Shown here: positions 52,623 through 63,524 of the stretch, piece after piece
How the letters are laid out: each line of letters starts with the position of its first letter
Position numbering within the stretch: the stretch's first letter is position 1
NCBI GenBank assembly: GCA_964023275.1
Contig: OZ029918.1
Span: 18,022,361-18,086,360 of the forward strand
Length of the DNA: 64,000 nt
Reading direction: 5' to 3'
DNA from: Norana najaformis
Taxonomy: Eukaryota > Annelida > Clitellata > Crassiclitellata > Hormogastridae
Notes under the pieces: generated by a model
Told to the model about the DNA's origin: nothing
The model's input: only the letters and a program-made list of their open reading frames with translations
Databases searched by the model: none
Program-made: the position numbers and the translations under genes

Positions 52623-54019
52623 AAATTATAAATATGTGCGAAAAACCAGGAACATTCAAAAACATTTTGGCTATCTTCATGATGTCCAAAGGGACCACTT
52701 GCCACTTACTAGATCTGCCAGAAAGCGCCCTTTCAGTTATCATGAATATTGATGTTTGTATCTAATTAATGCAGGTGCATCTCAGTCACTTTAAGTAAGA
52801 CATTTGTTAACACGCCATATGTCCATCGGCTGAGTGAGGAATAGTAGGCATAAACTGTACCACAAACTATATTATGCCACAGGCCAAATTCTGTTATTAA
52901 TGCATCCGTTGGATAGAGACAGAACCATTAGATGTGCACCAGCATTTAAAGTTTGATAAGCTACTGTACTGAGAAAAAGGTTGAAAAAACTTTCTTTTTG
53001 TCACCTGAAGCAAGGAGAGTTATACGGTCAAACAAATCAACACTCCTGTAGAATTTAAAACATTGCTATTTTACTGACAGAGAGGTTGAAAAATCCATAT
53101 TTCTGTTCAATTTAACGAGAAGACATAAAAATAAATTGCAGGTAGCAGTTCAGACCTGTTAAAGTGTGGGTTACAACTTCTGGACGATTCCTCTATCATA
53201 GATACCCCATGCAAAGCTCTTTCTGGAGTCCAGTTTCTTTAGTTCTTTGGATACCAGTTCACGGTTTGGAAACGGCAGCAGAACTGTGTATATTTCCCTT
53301 TGGTTTTCGCTGTGTATACAAAGATGATGAAGTTTGCAGACAGCCTTTCCTTCTTCCGAACGAAACATCAAGGATTGGCGTATAATCCCCCTTAACCGTT
53401 CTTGACGATTAGTCCACTGTCTGAATGCTTTCGTACGAAGACAGTTCACCAAAGATTCACAACATTCGATTATCTATACTCATTTAGTTCAATCGACTAT
53501 CGCTACATTGAAGATTTCACAGTTTCTCAGCCATGATGCTGATAACTGACTACACCCAGCGTTCGATTAATTCTTCCGAATCGACACCAACTTCGATCGG
53601 TGAGCCTATGGACTTATTACTGTTGCCACAGCGACTCATTAGCCACGGGTATCGCAGCATTTAATCCCCTTTAAATTGCTGAAACTCGATTTTATTTCAC
53701 GAGTAATGTGCAGCCATTTTTTTATCGGTCTTTACCGTAGCTTGACACAAGACTGACTATTTTCAACGTTCTGCCGACTAAATCGCCGTCATAGTTTGTC
53801 TGCTCCAAGGTGACGTAATAGGCATACGTGGCAAACGCTCGGTCACCCGATCTCGTTTCCACGGTGAACAGCTGTTTGAATTTCAATGGTATCTTTCAAT
53901 TTTGCTGATTCACCATCTATATTAATCCAACTGAACGACTGGCTTGCTTCAAAACACTCAGTCAAAACTACCCATGTGTCAGCTTAACTGACTGAAATCT
54001 AACTACCTACTTATGCTGG
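52623..54019. other. unassigned intronic spacer
   Basis: A minus-strand frame at 53452-53171 (LRTKAFRQWTNRQERLRGII) looks coding-like, but I do not recognise it. The rest shows no feature. Confidence 0.35.
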
Positions 54020-54150
54020 CCAATTTCTTAATAATAAAACCCTACCTATTCTATAGCTGCTGGCTAATCTTAAATCTAAATCTTAATTAGCTACTCTAAC
54101 TAGATTATACACTACATTCAACAATAATAAGTATGTAAATCCCACGCATT
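54020..54150. repeat. dispersed repeat of unknown type, copy 2
   Basis: Same-orientation match to 21585-21720 (see that entry). Here it directly precedes a LINE fragment. Confidence 0.6.
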
Positions 54151-54183
54151 ATATCTCTATCGTCGTTTGTTTCTTCCTCTGTC

Positions 54184-54760
54184 TTTACTACTATGATTCA
54201 TGCCATGATAGGCTGTTGCATTGATTACTGCAACTCTGTACTTGCTGGTTTGCCTAAGTATCGTCTGTCTTCCCTTCAATCAGTACTAAATTCTGCGGCC
54301 AGGTTAATATCACGTCTTCCTCGTTTCTCTCTTATCTCTGATTACATCATTCAGCAACTTCATTGGTTCCCTATCCAATCTCGTATTCAGTTTAAACTAT
54401 TATCACTGGTAATAAGAACTCGCATGGGCCAGACTCCAAAATATCCTTGTGATCTTATTCGGCCTTCACACTCTAGTACAACCTCATCCCGCCCTTTATG
54501 TTCTTTAGATCGTATGGATCTATTTGTTCCTTGTGTTAAGTCCTGTCTTGCTCAGCAGAGGGCTTTTGCTGTTGTTGGCCCATCTCTATGGAATGAACTT
54601 CCGCTATCGCTTCGTGCTAGCGTCACTGTTGTTAATAGAGCTCAGTCAGCTCGTTGTTTAAAGATGTTCTTATTTCCCAGGGGCTCTCACATTGGAAGTG
54701 CCTCTGAGTAGCTTGTTCTGTAAGAAGCGCTATATAAGTTATCAAATACAAATACAAATG
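54184..54760 (+). pseudogene. LINE polymerase C-terminus
   Basis: The frame 54193-54711 shows GCCIDYCNSVLAGLPKYRLS, LQSVLNSAARLISRLPRF, QQLHWFPIQSRIQFKLLSLV and AVVGPSLWNELPLSLRAS. It ends in gcgctatataagttatcaaa plus atacaa repeats. The C-terminal coding part is uninterrupted and relatively well preserved. 5'-truncated, in the LINE-D style. Confidence 0.83.
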
Positions 54761-54954
54761 CGCAATAAATGGGGTTCGCTACAGTCACACCTAATCACAC
54801 ACAGCAGCAGCAGAAAAAGAAATACCAAGGAAGCACTGTTATATATTAGGCAGGTCGATTTTACAGATATGTCCATATTATATTCATTTATTTTTTTGAT
54901 TTATTTAAAGCACTTGTAACGTGCGCAATGTCAGTACACCTGCTGCTCCCTCTC

Positions 54955-55550
54955 CTTTCATGCCGTTACTACTCTAATTCATGCCCTTATCTGCACCAGG
55001 GTGGACTTTGGTAACGCTATCTTTGCTGGACTCTCACTTGCCAATATTTCCAAGCTTCAATCTGTTCTCAATGCTTCTGCCCGTCTTATTGGAGGCGTCC
55101 CCAGGTATGGCCATATAACTTCCTTTATACGGGACACTCTACACTGGCTTCCCATTCAGCAGCGTATCCAGTTCAAGATCCTAACGCTTATGCGTAATTG
55201 TCTCGTTGGCTTTGCTCCATCATATCTTAGGGACTTCTGCATTTCGGTCTCCTTGGTTCTAGGCAGTAGCACTCTCCGGTCGGCCTCCCTTGGACTTCTG
55301 ACTGTCCCTCGTATGCGCACTGCTACAGCGCAGTCTACAAGCTTTGCCTATGTTGGACCCAATAGCTGGAATCGCCTTTTCCGAGCGCTCCAGCTAGTAT
55401 TCCTCAGTTTGTCTCTTCCGCAGTTTCGCAAGCGCCTGAAGTCTGTATTATTTGCCAGTGGTCTTACTGGTTTGGGTCGGGAGCGCTTCTGATGAGTCTA
55501 TTCTTGAAGTGGCGCTTTATAAATGTCAGATTACAATCACAATTACAATT
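54955..55550 (+). pseudogene. LINE-D relative (D2), C-terminus and tail
   Basis: The frame 55001-55492 reads DFGNAIFAGLSLANISKLQS, ARLIGGVPRYGHITSFIRDT, LHWLPIQQRIQFKILTLM and FAYVGPNSWNRLFRALQLV. Then a normal stop, tctgatgagtctattcttga, gcgctttataaatgtcagat and ttacaa repeats. This 3' end is the closest in the window to the tail of element F. Confidence 0.87.
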
Positions 55551-55555
55551 ACCTG

Positions 55556-57650
55556 AATCTGAGGTGTGGATTATGTTTGCCTGGGGCCAAGATGGAATCA
55601 TGCAAAAGCCAGGATGAAGTAGTGAGTCAACAAGTGATTTAAAAGGTGATAGCGAGTTTGCAAGTCAGGCCTTTTGTGGTAGATGATTCCAAATACAAGG
55701 AGCACAGCAGCTAAAGGCACATACATGATCCTACAATTGTCCTGAACCTAGATTCTTGCAACAAACCAGTATCAGAAGAACGCAAGAATCTGGGAGGGCA
55801 ATATGGAGTCAGCAAAGTATTAAGATATGACGGAAGGCCAGTGTTCTGAGCCTAGCAAGCCAGATGAACTTGGTTTTCCAGGGTTCTGGGTTCACCTCTG
55901 ATGTCTTAAGCATTTTTCCTTTACAGCTGGGCCACAGATATGTGCCTGAGTATCATCAACATACAGATGAGCCAATAACCTCAAAAGAAGAAATTACCTG
56001 GTTAAATTAGTGGTATACAGAATGCATAGTAGGTACCCTTAGATGGAACCCTGTGGGAGACCAAGCGAGACTAGGGACCAGTCAGACTGCATGGAATAAA
56101 AGACAACAGCCTGAGTGTGCCCAGAGAGGAATGAGTGCAACCACAACAAAGCACCACCCACGACACCAAACAACTTATCAAGGTGATATAAAAGAATGCT
56201 GTGGTCAACAGCATCAAAGGTAACATACAGCAAAAATGGCAAGGAGGGTTATATGTTTGTGGAGAGCAAATGGTGCAGTTTCAGTGAGATATTTATAATA
56301 AGCTGATTTAAAGAAAGAATTAGGGAAGTAAGAAGACAGATGACAGTTTATCCTGTTTTCAACAGCTCTGTCAAAGATCTTGGAGGTAAAGTTCAGGAAA
56401 TGGATCGGAAGTTAGGTAGATCTTACAGGGAAGGGTATGGCTTCTTAAGAATAAGTAGACAAAGGCATGAGCATAATAAGAAGGAAAGCAATCTTCAGTG
56501 AAGGAGAGTTTGACAACAGGAAGAATAGTAAGGCTCAAAACATTCCTTGGAAAGAGCAATTAGAATCAGCTTGAGAGCACATTGCTTGTTGGGGGCCAAC
56601 AGAATGAGGTTGTTGATTTCAGATAGAGTTGCTGGTTGGAAGAAGCTGAAGATAGGCGGAGGGGAGTTTGGGATGCAAAAGCCATTAGAGGAAGTTGCAG
56701 TTTGGAAAACAATGGATCACATGAAATGACAAGAGAATATTTGAAATCCTGGGGAAAGTAACCAGTAGAGAGAGAGAGAAAGGTTGATTACTTTTGTGAT
56801 AATAGAAACAATGACAGAGGAGCAGTCTTTGAGAAGAGAAGTAGGAATAGAATCAAATTTGCATCGCTTGTTGGGGAGGCATGATACTTCTAATTCAGAG
56901 GCAAGAAAAATTGAGAGATATGACGGTAAGGTAGGGGGAGTAGGTTTGAAAGGGGGCACTGAATCGGTGTTTAACGAAAAGATGGAGGAATGCTAGTCAA
57001 GAACAGATTACAATGAGAAGCAAAGGGATGACATTTTATCAGTAAGCAAGAACTCGTTAGGTACAGTGGCTGCAAGTGAAAGAAGCGAGGTAAATACAGA
57101 AGGAAAGACAGTAGATTTAAAGGAATAGATAAACGAGGTAGGAGGATGATAGATGTTGAACAGTTATTAGATCAGAAGCAAGCCTCGGAGTGATATAAGT
57201 ACATTCAAAGGAATGAAAGTTATGATCAGAGAAGTCAAGAACAATGGTTGGTTCACTAACCATGAATGTAATGCCGTCGCTTAGGATTTTTGAAGACTTG
57301 AAGGAGGTAGCTAAGCAACGTGCACAGTGAATGAAAATCCAGGAGCAGTACATTCAGAAAGACGGGCAATAGTAGATGAGGTAGAGATCCACGTTTCAGT
57401 TAATGCTACGCAATCACAAGGCCAGCATCCAGATGCAAGATTGCTAAGGATGATAGAATTTTTATTGTTTAAGCAGAGACCAAATGTTGAGAGAGTAGGA
57501 TTTCTTGTAGAATTTCTTGTTGACAGACAAGATGTATGAAAAAGAAGTGGATTTAGGTTTTGAGTGGCTTTGCAAACTAGAGTAGGGTGAATATCACCAC
57601 AGACCACAGAGTAAAATTACCTACAACATTTTTAGAGGGTTGATGGCTGG
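55556..57650 (-). pseudogene. CR1/L2-like LINE, decayed, minus strand
   Basis: Minus-strand pieces in element order: endonuclease start (57607-57311, CDCVALTETWISTSSTI), linker (56959-56717, CKFDSIPTSLLKDCSSV), polymerase start (56559-56371, FTEDCFPSYYAHAFVYLFLR), motif A-B (56242-56039, FDAVDHSILLYHLDKLFG and SLGLPQGSI) and a motif C trace near 55960. Two linker-like segments (near 56530-56610 and 56830-56890) suggest two overlapping copies. Confidence 0.75.
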
Positions 57651-57839
57651 TGCATGCATCAACGGATGGCAAATCAGAAGAGATAGAATGGGGATAGAAT
57701 TTAGATGATTTTACTGTGGAGTAGAGGTGGACAGTGTGAAGCTGGGGTGGAGAGTATGTGTAATGGGTAGAAAGAATTTAACGTAAAGCAACAGATTAGA
57801 AGAGGGATTAACAGAGCCAGCAGGTACTTAATTTTATGC

Positions 57840-58858
57840 AGTGATCAAGAGAGCGGACTGAAAAAGACGATGAACCCTTCTAAGACGGAATTCATACTTA
57901 TTGGCCTACATGACCAGCTGAAGAAAATTCCTGACCCTCTATCTCCCTCACCCTGGACTCTGCCTCCACTAACGCATTTAATACTAATTCTCCTGTCCGC
58001 AATTTAGGTGTAATATTCTACCGATACCTCTCCTTTTCTTATAATATCACCCATCTTTCCCGCTCTTGCTTCATGCATATTCATGACCTCCACAGAATCT
58101 GCCCTATGCTTGACTTCAAAACTGCATCTACCATCGCCACAGCCATAGTCCATGCAAAACTTGATTACTGTAATTCACTTTTCCTCAATATAGACAAAAC
58201 CCAGATAAATCGCCTTCAGGGAATTCAGAATGCTCTCGCTTGTGCCATCACCAAATCTCCCAAATACCATCACATCACTCCTGTTCTGAAATCACTTCAC
58301 TGGCTTAAAATACCAGAACGAATAGAGTACAAAGTCTTATCCCTCACCTACAACACACTTCAATCCTCCCAACCTTCCTATCTTTGTCAGTTATTTACAA
58401 TCCAACCACTCCGTTCAACCCGCTCCTCAACTGTCCTAACACTTCTTCGCCCTCTTGTCACCTCATCCTTAAAATTTGGAAACTGCTTCATAGCCATAGC
58501 TGCCCCACCCCTCTGGAATAAACTCCTGCCAGAATTGTGACAGTTGTCTGATCAATTATACGAACTCACCAACACTTCACCTCTTTCAGTTTCTGTGCAG
58601 GTCTTTCACTCAAGACTGACAACACTTCTTTTCCAAAAATCTTATCCTGATTCTTCCTCTTCCCCTTATCTCTCTTCTCGCTTCAATTTCAAACACCATC
58701 CACCGTAGCCGTCCGACTGTCTGACTGCCCGACTCCTGGATCTGGAACCGAACCCTTTTGCCTAGCGATTTTGTTTTGACTGAGCGCCTGTTAATAAGAT
58801 GGTTCCCGCGACTTAGCTTTCGTTGGGCGCTGTAGAAATCTCAAGATTACGATAAACA
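57840..58858 (+). mobile_element. LINE-C, best coding copy
   Basis: Polymerase C-terminal half: NPSKTEF-type codons at 57878, VRNLGVIFYRYLSFS, then the frame 58073-58540 with KLDYCNSLFLNIDKTQINRL, QNALACAITKSPKYHHITP and LKSLHWLKIPERIEYKVL. The stop is at 58540. The 3' UTR runs to gcgctgtagaaatctcaag and attacgat. This copy defines LINE-C; the other four copies in the window lie in the opposite orientation. Confidence 0.87.
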
Positions 58859-58859
58859 T

Positions 58860-59300
58860 AAAAGTAGACTAAACTGAGAAAGAGTTTAAAACAGCAGAAA
58901 CATGATTCTCTGCACGTCAACACTGGCACCCTCTCCCCGATGATATAATGCATCGAAAAGGGGTGAGGGGAGAAAGATATGAAGCACTTTGTGTCATCAG
59001 CTTGGAGGTGATGATCAATACAGAATGAAGAATGAGTTTGCGCTGTGGGAAGTGGTGTAAAGAATGATAGGCAGGGACCAAGAACAGAACCTTGATGAGT
59101 GTGAGGATAAGACGAGTGTCCAGCAGCATTAAGAGTGAAAAAACGAGAGGAAAAGGATGACCTGATCCAAGATAGGCAGTCCCAGAGATTCTGAATACAG
59201 AGGAGAGGCATCTGATAAAGATTTCATTATCTATAGTACCAAAGGCAGCGGAAATGTCTAAAAGACGAAAGCAAGAGAGTTGTTGACAGGTCATATGTCT
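58860..59300 (-). pseudogene. LINE polymerase fragment, minus strand
   Basis: Frames 59294-58917 and 59211-58813 share the motifs: FRLLDISAAFGTIDNEIFIR (motif A), [13 protein letters not shown] (motif B) and LQADDTKCFISFS (motif C, ADDT with Gln before). A frameshift lies between A and B. It abuts the 3' end of LINE-C at 58858. Confidence 0.8.
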
Positions 59301-59639
59301 ATCAATAGACAGTCAGTGCTATTACAAAGACCATGGCTTCCTGCTGTGGTATTGAATCCATGATTTCCTGGTTGCAGACAACATGTGTTTGTCTGGGCTA
59401 AAGATAGTTCAAATGAGAATTCAATCAACCTGTTGTGGGTCAACCAATTAAAAATGGAGATTATGCTAAGATGACAGAAAGTGTCCAAACTCCATCAAAA
59501 AATGCTAGTAATGCAAAGCAGGCTTAAGAAATGACTCACACGCAGTAGAGTGAACATACAAGAATAATACATTTAAGCAGTAATGGCACTTAATTTTTAT
59601 GCTGTTTTACATGTTTATTTACACGTTGTTGCCTTTACC
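59301..59639. other. unassigned spacer
   Basis: Nothing recognised. Confidence 0.3.
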
Positions 59640-59659
59640 ACTCATTTTTTATGCTCATC

Positions 59660-59790
59660 AAACAAATCCCCAACTAGGAAAGAGGTGGGCAAATGTTTTA
59701 GCAGAGGGCCAAGTGGATTCTTTGATTTCTGTGTAGGGTTCCCACACTTGTAGAAAATTGTGTAAAATCACCAAAATTGCAACTTACACA
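59660..59790. repeat. copy of the hairpin repeat, one arm
   Basis: Resembles 62135-62222: ctaggaaagag, tttgatttctgtgtagggtt, cacttgtagaaaattgtg and aaatcaccaaaattgcaa. It lacks the second arm of the palindrome seen at 62224-62256. Confidence 0.65.
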
Positions 59791-60322
59791 ATGAAGCTTT
59801 TTACATTAATAAAATAAAGTTATTAAGTACATATAGATGTTAAAAAGTCGAGTATATATAGATATATATGTGTACTGGTGTACATCAGTTGTGACCTGGT
59901 TACTCCCATACTATTTTAGTTAGAGATCTCATCAAAATACCTGGTAATTACTGAAGTAAAATTTCAAGTCGACGTATTAAGGGTTTCTGGAATTCTGAGG
60001 GTGTTAAGCGCCATTTTTAACTAAACCTAGAATTCCTTGCTCAGTTAATGGACATATGACGTGCTAACAAATGCATTACTTACTTATTCACTTATCATAA
60101 TTAAGACTTGTCACCATTAACTCTGTGATAAGAATCAGCACAAACCAGCAGAAGCAATTCCAGATGAGGAAATTACTCCATCCAAGCTAACAGAAGTCAG
60201 TGCACATATGATCAAAACTAGTCTAGCATCCTATTTTATGGTTCTCTTTTTAATGAAATCTTCTGTGAATTATGCAATTCTTATTATTATTTTAAAAGGT
60301 GATTGTTTATGTAATTTTTCAG

Positions 60323-60467
60323 AAGAAAGTTGCTGACTGATATGAGAAGATTCCAAGAGGTATCAGAGTCCTTGCCATCATTCAGTTTTCCATTACGTGA
60401 CAGACTGATACAGGAAGGCATTGGAGTTAAATTAATTGCGTGCGTAGATGGTCTACCTCGGCCTAAG
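60323..60467 (+). CDS. Ig-domain exon, N-terminal part after the linker
   Basis: Exon of 145 bases. Acceptor gtaatttttcag ends at 60322; donor gtagta begins at 60468. The first base completes an Arg codon. Reads RKLLTDMRRFQEVSESLPSF, SFPLRDRLIQEGIGVKLIAC, VDGLPRPK and ends in phase 0. A charged lead-in is followed by an I-set Ig start: LPSFSFPLRD (strand A), EGIGVKLIAC (strand B Cys) and GLPRPK, just before the expected strand C Trp. Confidence 0.92.
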
Positions 60468-60500
60468 GTAGTAATAGTTTTAATACTACAGTAAGTATAG

Positions 60501-60528
60501 GTCTGGTATCAAAATGGACTGAAACTAT
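60501..60528 (+). CDS. possible 28-nt micro-exon with Ig strand C
   Basis: Immediately 33 bases after the exon above, the same frame reads VWYQNGLKL, exactly the strand C motif (VxWYKNG) the Ig needs next. The intervening 33 bases start with gta, end with tag and contain stop codons in frame. Either a 33-nt intron is removed, or the sequence was displaced by a small insertion. A donor-like gtcagt follows at 60529. A 33-nt intron would be extraordinarily short. Confidence 0.4.
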
Positions 60529-62123
60529 GTCAGTTTGAATTTATAACCCTTGTTGTTTGGGACATATTGGTGTTTTTAGTGATAAATCTAATATTTTGTA
60601 TGTGAAATTAAGTTTTTAAGTTTTAGACTTCCATCACAGAGGACTGACTACCAGACTGTACTGTAGTCTATATTAGAAATTTGTTCTTAAATGTTTATTG
60701 TATTTTTATTTGAAAATGTGTAAAAGCATGTAAATGTAAAAACTGTGTTTCATGAACTAAAAAGTTTGTAACTCTGATAATCAAGATTATTTTGTATTTT
60801 TAGTGTTGACTGTGTATATATTAGTTATAAGCAGCTATGTACAGTATAGGTGCATGTGTTAATGTATCAGCAGTATATATATATATATATATAGAGTTGG
60901 CCAATCAGCATTATATATATGTATAGGTTGGCCAGCACACAGAGTTAAATATATTATTTAACACGCCCAGCAATGCTAAGAGATAATAATTAAAGTGGGA
61001 CTATGGCAGAAGACTAAAATTTATGCTGGCATTGACTGCAAGGGCCAGCAGAGAATCAGCAAGTGAAAATTTGAAATAACGGCCGCGCTTCATATCGTCT
61101 GACATGCAGATGACATCTTTTGAAAGAGCAGTAACCTGGAACGGTGAACTATTCTGATGTGGCCAATGTAGTGAGACAGCGTAGTTGAGGATACTATGCT
61201 AACTCTGAATCTTTAGCCAAAAGCTGCAAGAGATAGTCTTGTTTGACATAGAACGATTTGTTACGATTTTAGTTAAAAGGAGTTAGTGTGAAGCTGCGAA
61301 GTAAGTCTTCATTTACGCACAGCAGTCATAGTAAAGCAAAGCTGTAACTTACAGATTTTCCAGTGCGAAGGAAGTAGCTTGGAAGTGAATTTAGTCGACT
61401 CCATCATTAGCTATTGATCAACTAAACCATGGGAGAGGTAGTCAGAGAAACAAGATGAAATATGAGACAACTGATAATCATGAAATTCGGTACCTATGGT
61501 CATCTTTGTATGATGCTATCTTCAAAGACTGAGCAAATAAAAGTGCACCAAGGTGTGTCATCCTACAACCTAGAGTCTTCCTAATGCACAGATCCAGGAA
61601 ACCTGCAGATTATCATGGGAGGTTTAAATATTTTAGTATTGTGACAATGCTAATCTATGCTGGCTTTAGGTAGGTTAGATGAGCTTAGGTTTTGACATTG
61701 TGACTTTGTGTATATATGGATTGTTATATATATATTAAATCTTTCATAGGAAACTGCATAAGCTCTTTGAAATGTTGTCTATCAATGAAACGCACTCAGT
61801 CAACTATTCATCAATGATTGGAAGATTTAGTAATGTAGTGAAATATCAGCAATAGATCACTGCTAGACAACATATCTCGTTAACATAAAGACAAAAGAGA
61901 TACATATTACAGTCTCTAGCACTTTCTCCCATATTTTTGGTTATGCTCAGTTCATAGTGTCAGTCCAGTTTCAATTTAACTCCAGTTTCAATTCAGTTTT
62001 CAACCTGACCTGTCAACCAATCTCCACACCCTGACCTTGAAATCAACTAGATTGTGACTAGATTTTAATGGAAACCTGTTTGAAGCCTTGCTTACGAGTC
62101 AAGTTGAACTGAACTGAGACGAT
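60529..62123. other. unassigned intronic spacer
   Basis: A+T-rich, with a (ta)n run at 60876-60893 and a nearby repeated gttggcca word (60896 and 60928). No coding region. The segment at 61650-61680 (atgctggctttaggtaggtt) resembles part of the 0.33-kb repeat in reverse. Confidence 0.4.
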
Positions 62124-62184
62124 TTGGATATCCAGCTAGGAAAGAAAGAACTGCATGGATGCTTTGATTTCAGTGCAGGGCCTC

Positions 62185-62256
62185 GCACTTGTACAAAATT
62201 ATATGAAATCACCAAAACTGCAATTTTGGTGATTTCACATAATTCTATACAAGTGC
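62185..62256. repeat. 33-bp inverted repeat with 6-base loop
   Basis: Arms 62185-62217 and 62224-62256 are reverse complements with three mismatches; the loop is ctgcaa. It is part of a repeat also present, with one arm, at 59660-59790. Confidence 0.9.
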
Positions 62257-62279
62257 ACCCACTTCGTCAAAATGTAACA

Positions 62280-62625
62280 ACTGTGCTTGTCTGGTGCAAT
62301 GTTGCTGCATGTTTTCTGACTGTCATTTCGGAAAATTATTCATCTCGACATGGATTTTGTTCAATAATTCTTATATGTTTGGACTGTTACTGTTACTGAG
62401 TTGGCAATTTGGATGTATCTTTTGATTCTGCATAAGACATTGGGTTTTTCCGATGTTATTTGGTCGCATATCATCAAAGCCTTGCAAAAATTGGACCAGT
62501 TCACTTTTCAAGGGGTGAACAGGTTCTCAGCAAGACAGTTGAGCCTCAGATCTGCAAATCTACTCTGTGACTGGGAAATCTTGAATTCGGTGATAGAATG
62601 GCAGGAAGAATCTTCAGAATGACGT
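62280..62625 (+). mobile_element. element F, partial diverged copy
   Basis: Parallels 27370-27720: tgttactgagttggcaat, cttttgattctgcata, catatcatcaaagccttgc, ggaccagttcacttttcaa, ctgggaaatcttga and gaagaatcttcagaatg. It ends abruptly at about 62625, beside a tandem duplication. Confidence 0.65.
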
Positions 62626-62628
62626 TGC

Positions 62629-62780
62629 CTAGATTGAGCCTTAAACCATACCGATATTATTTCCAGTTCACAATTTATTTTCTTTTCACGGGAATCGAAC
62701 ACATGTTTACTCTAGATTGAGCCTTAAACCATACCGATATTATTTCCAGTTCACAATTTATTTTCTTTTCACGGGAATCG
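62629..62780. repeat. exact 69-bp tandem duplication
   Basis: 62629-62697 and 62712-62780 are identical, separated by 14 bases (aacacatgtttact). The unit is LINE coding sequence on the minus strand (KINCELEIISVWFKAQS). Confidence 0.95.
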
Positions 62781-63190
62781 GCAGATTTATCAGAGAAAGA
62801 GATATTGCTATAATCAGCAATTAATAGAAATTCAGATTGATTAGCAATTAATGCTAAATCATTTATATAAACTAAGAACAATAATGGTCATAATATAGAG
62901 CCTTGAGGAACTCCACATCGAATAGTTTTGTAGCCACACCAATGACCTTAAAGCGAACATACTGTACTCTATCACTCAGATAATGCAACAACCAAAATGT
63001 GCCACCCCTGTAATGCCATAGAACACATGTTTACTCAACAAAATATCATGATTCACAGTATCAAAACCCTCGGACAAATAGAAAGATTCCTAGGGCAAAT
63101 TCATTTTTATCCATAGACTAAGATACTTTGATCTGCATTTCAAGTAGAGCCATAAATGCGGAAAGCTGTTTGTGCAAACCAAATTGATGA
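62640..63190 (-). pseudogene. LINE polymerase fragment, minus strand
   Basis: Reads, in order on the minus strand: HQFGLHKQLSAFMALLEMQI (about 63190-63120), a motif B relic (CGVPQGSIL, about 62920-62900), FLVYINDLALIANQSEFLL and IADYSNISFSDK in place of the YADDTNISFSD-type motif C, then the duplicated segment. Motif C is destroyed (ADY for ADD). Confidence 0.75.
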
Positions 63191-63199
63191 GGTGATTGT

Positions 63200-63515
63200 A
63201 GTGATCCTCCATTTTAATTCACATTTATTTTGATTAGTGTGTGTTATTAGTGTTAGCGTTACTTACCTAGATTTATATACATAAAGTAGTCTATTTTATG
63301 ATGTTTATTTGGTCTATGATAGTGTAAATATAATGATCTCGTAGACAGACCAACACTTAGGAAGATTGGTTAGTTATTGATAAAGACCAGCCTAGGTAGT
63401 TATTTAGGGTTAAAGTAGTACGTGGGATCTGCTGTATCATCATGGCGAATTTGTTACAACAAGATTTACAAAGACGAAAACCATGGATGATAAAGCGGAT
63501 TGGATGTCCGCCATT
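63200..63515. repeat. dispersed repeat of unknown type, 0.33 kb, copy 2
   Basis: See copy 1 at 32083-32409. Shared words include gatcctcc, taaagaccagcctaggtag and gatctgctgt/gcttctgctgt. Confidence 0.75.
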
Positions 63516-63524
63516 AAATTCTGC

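Noticed and set aside
53171..53452. Minus-strand 93-codon frame as a gene
   Set aside because: Looks coding-like but has no homologue I recognise and no supporting context.
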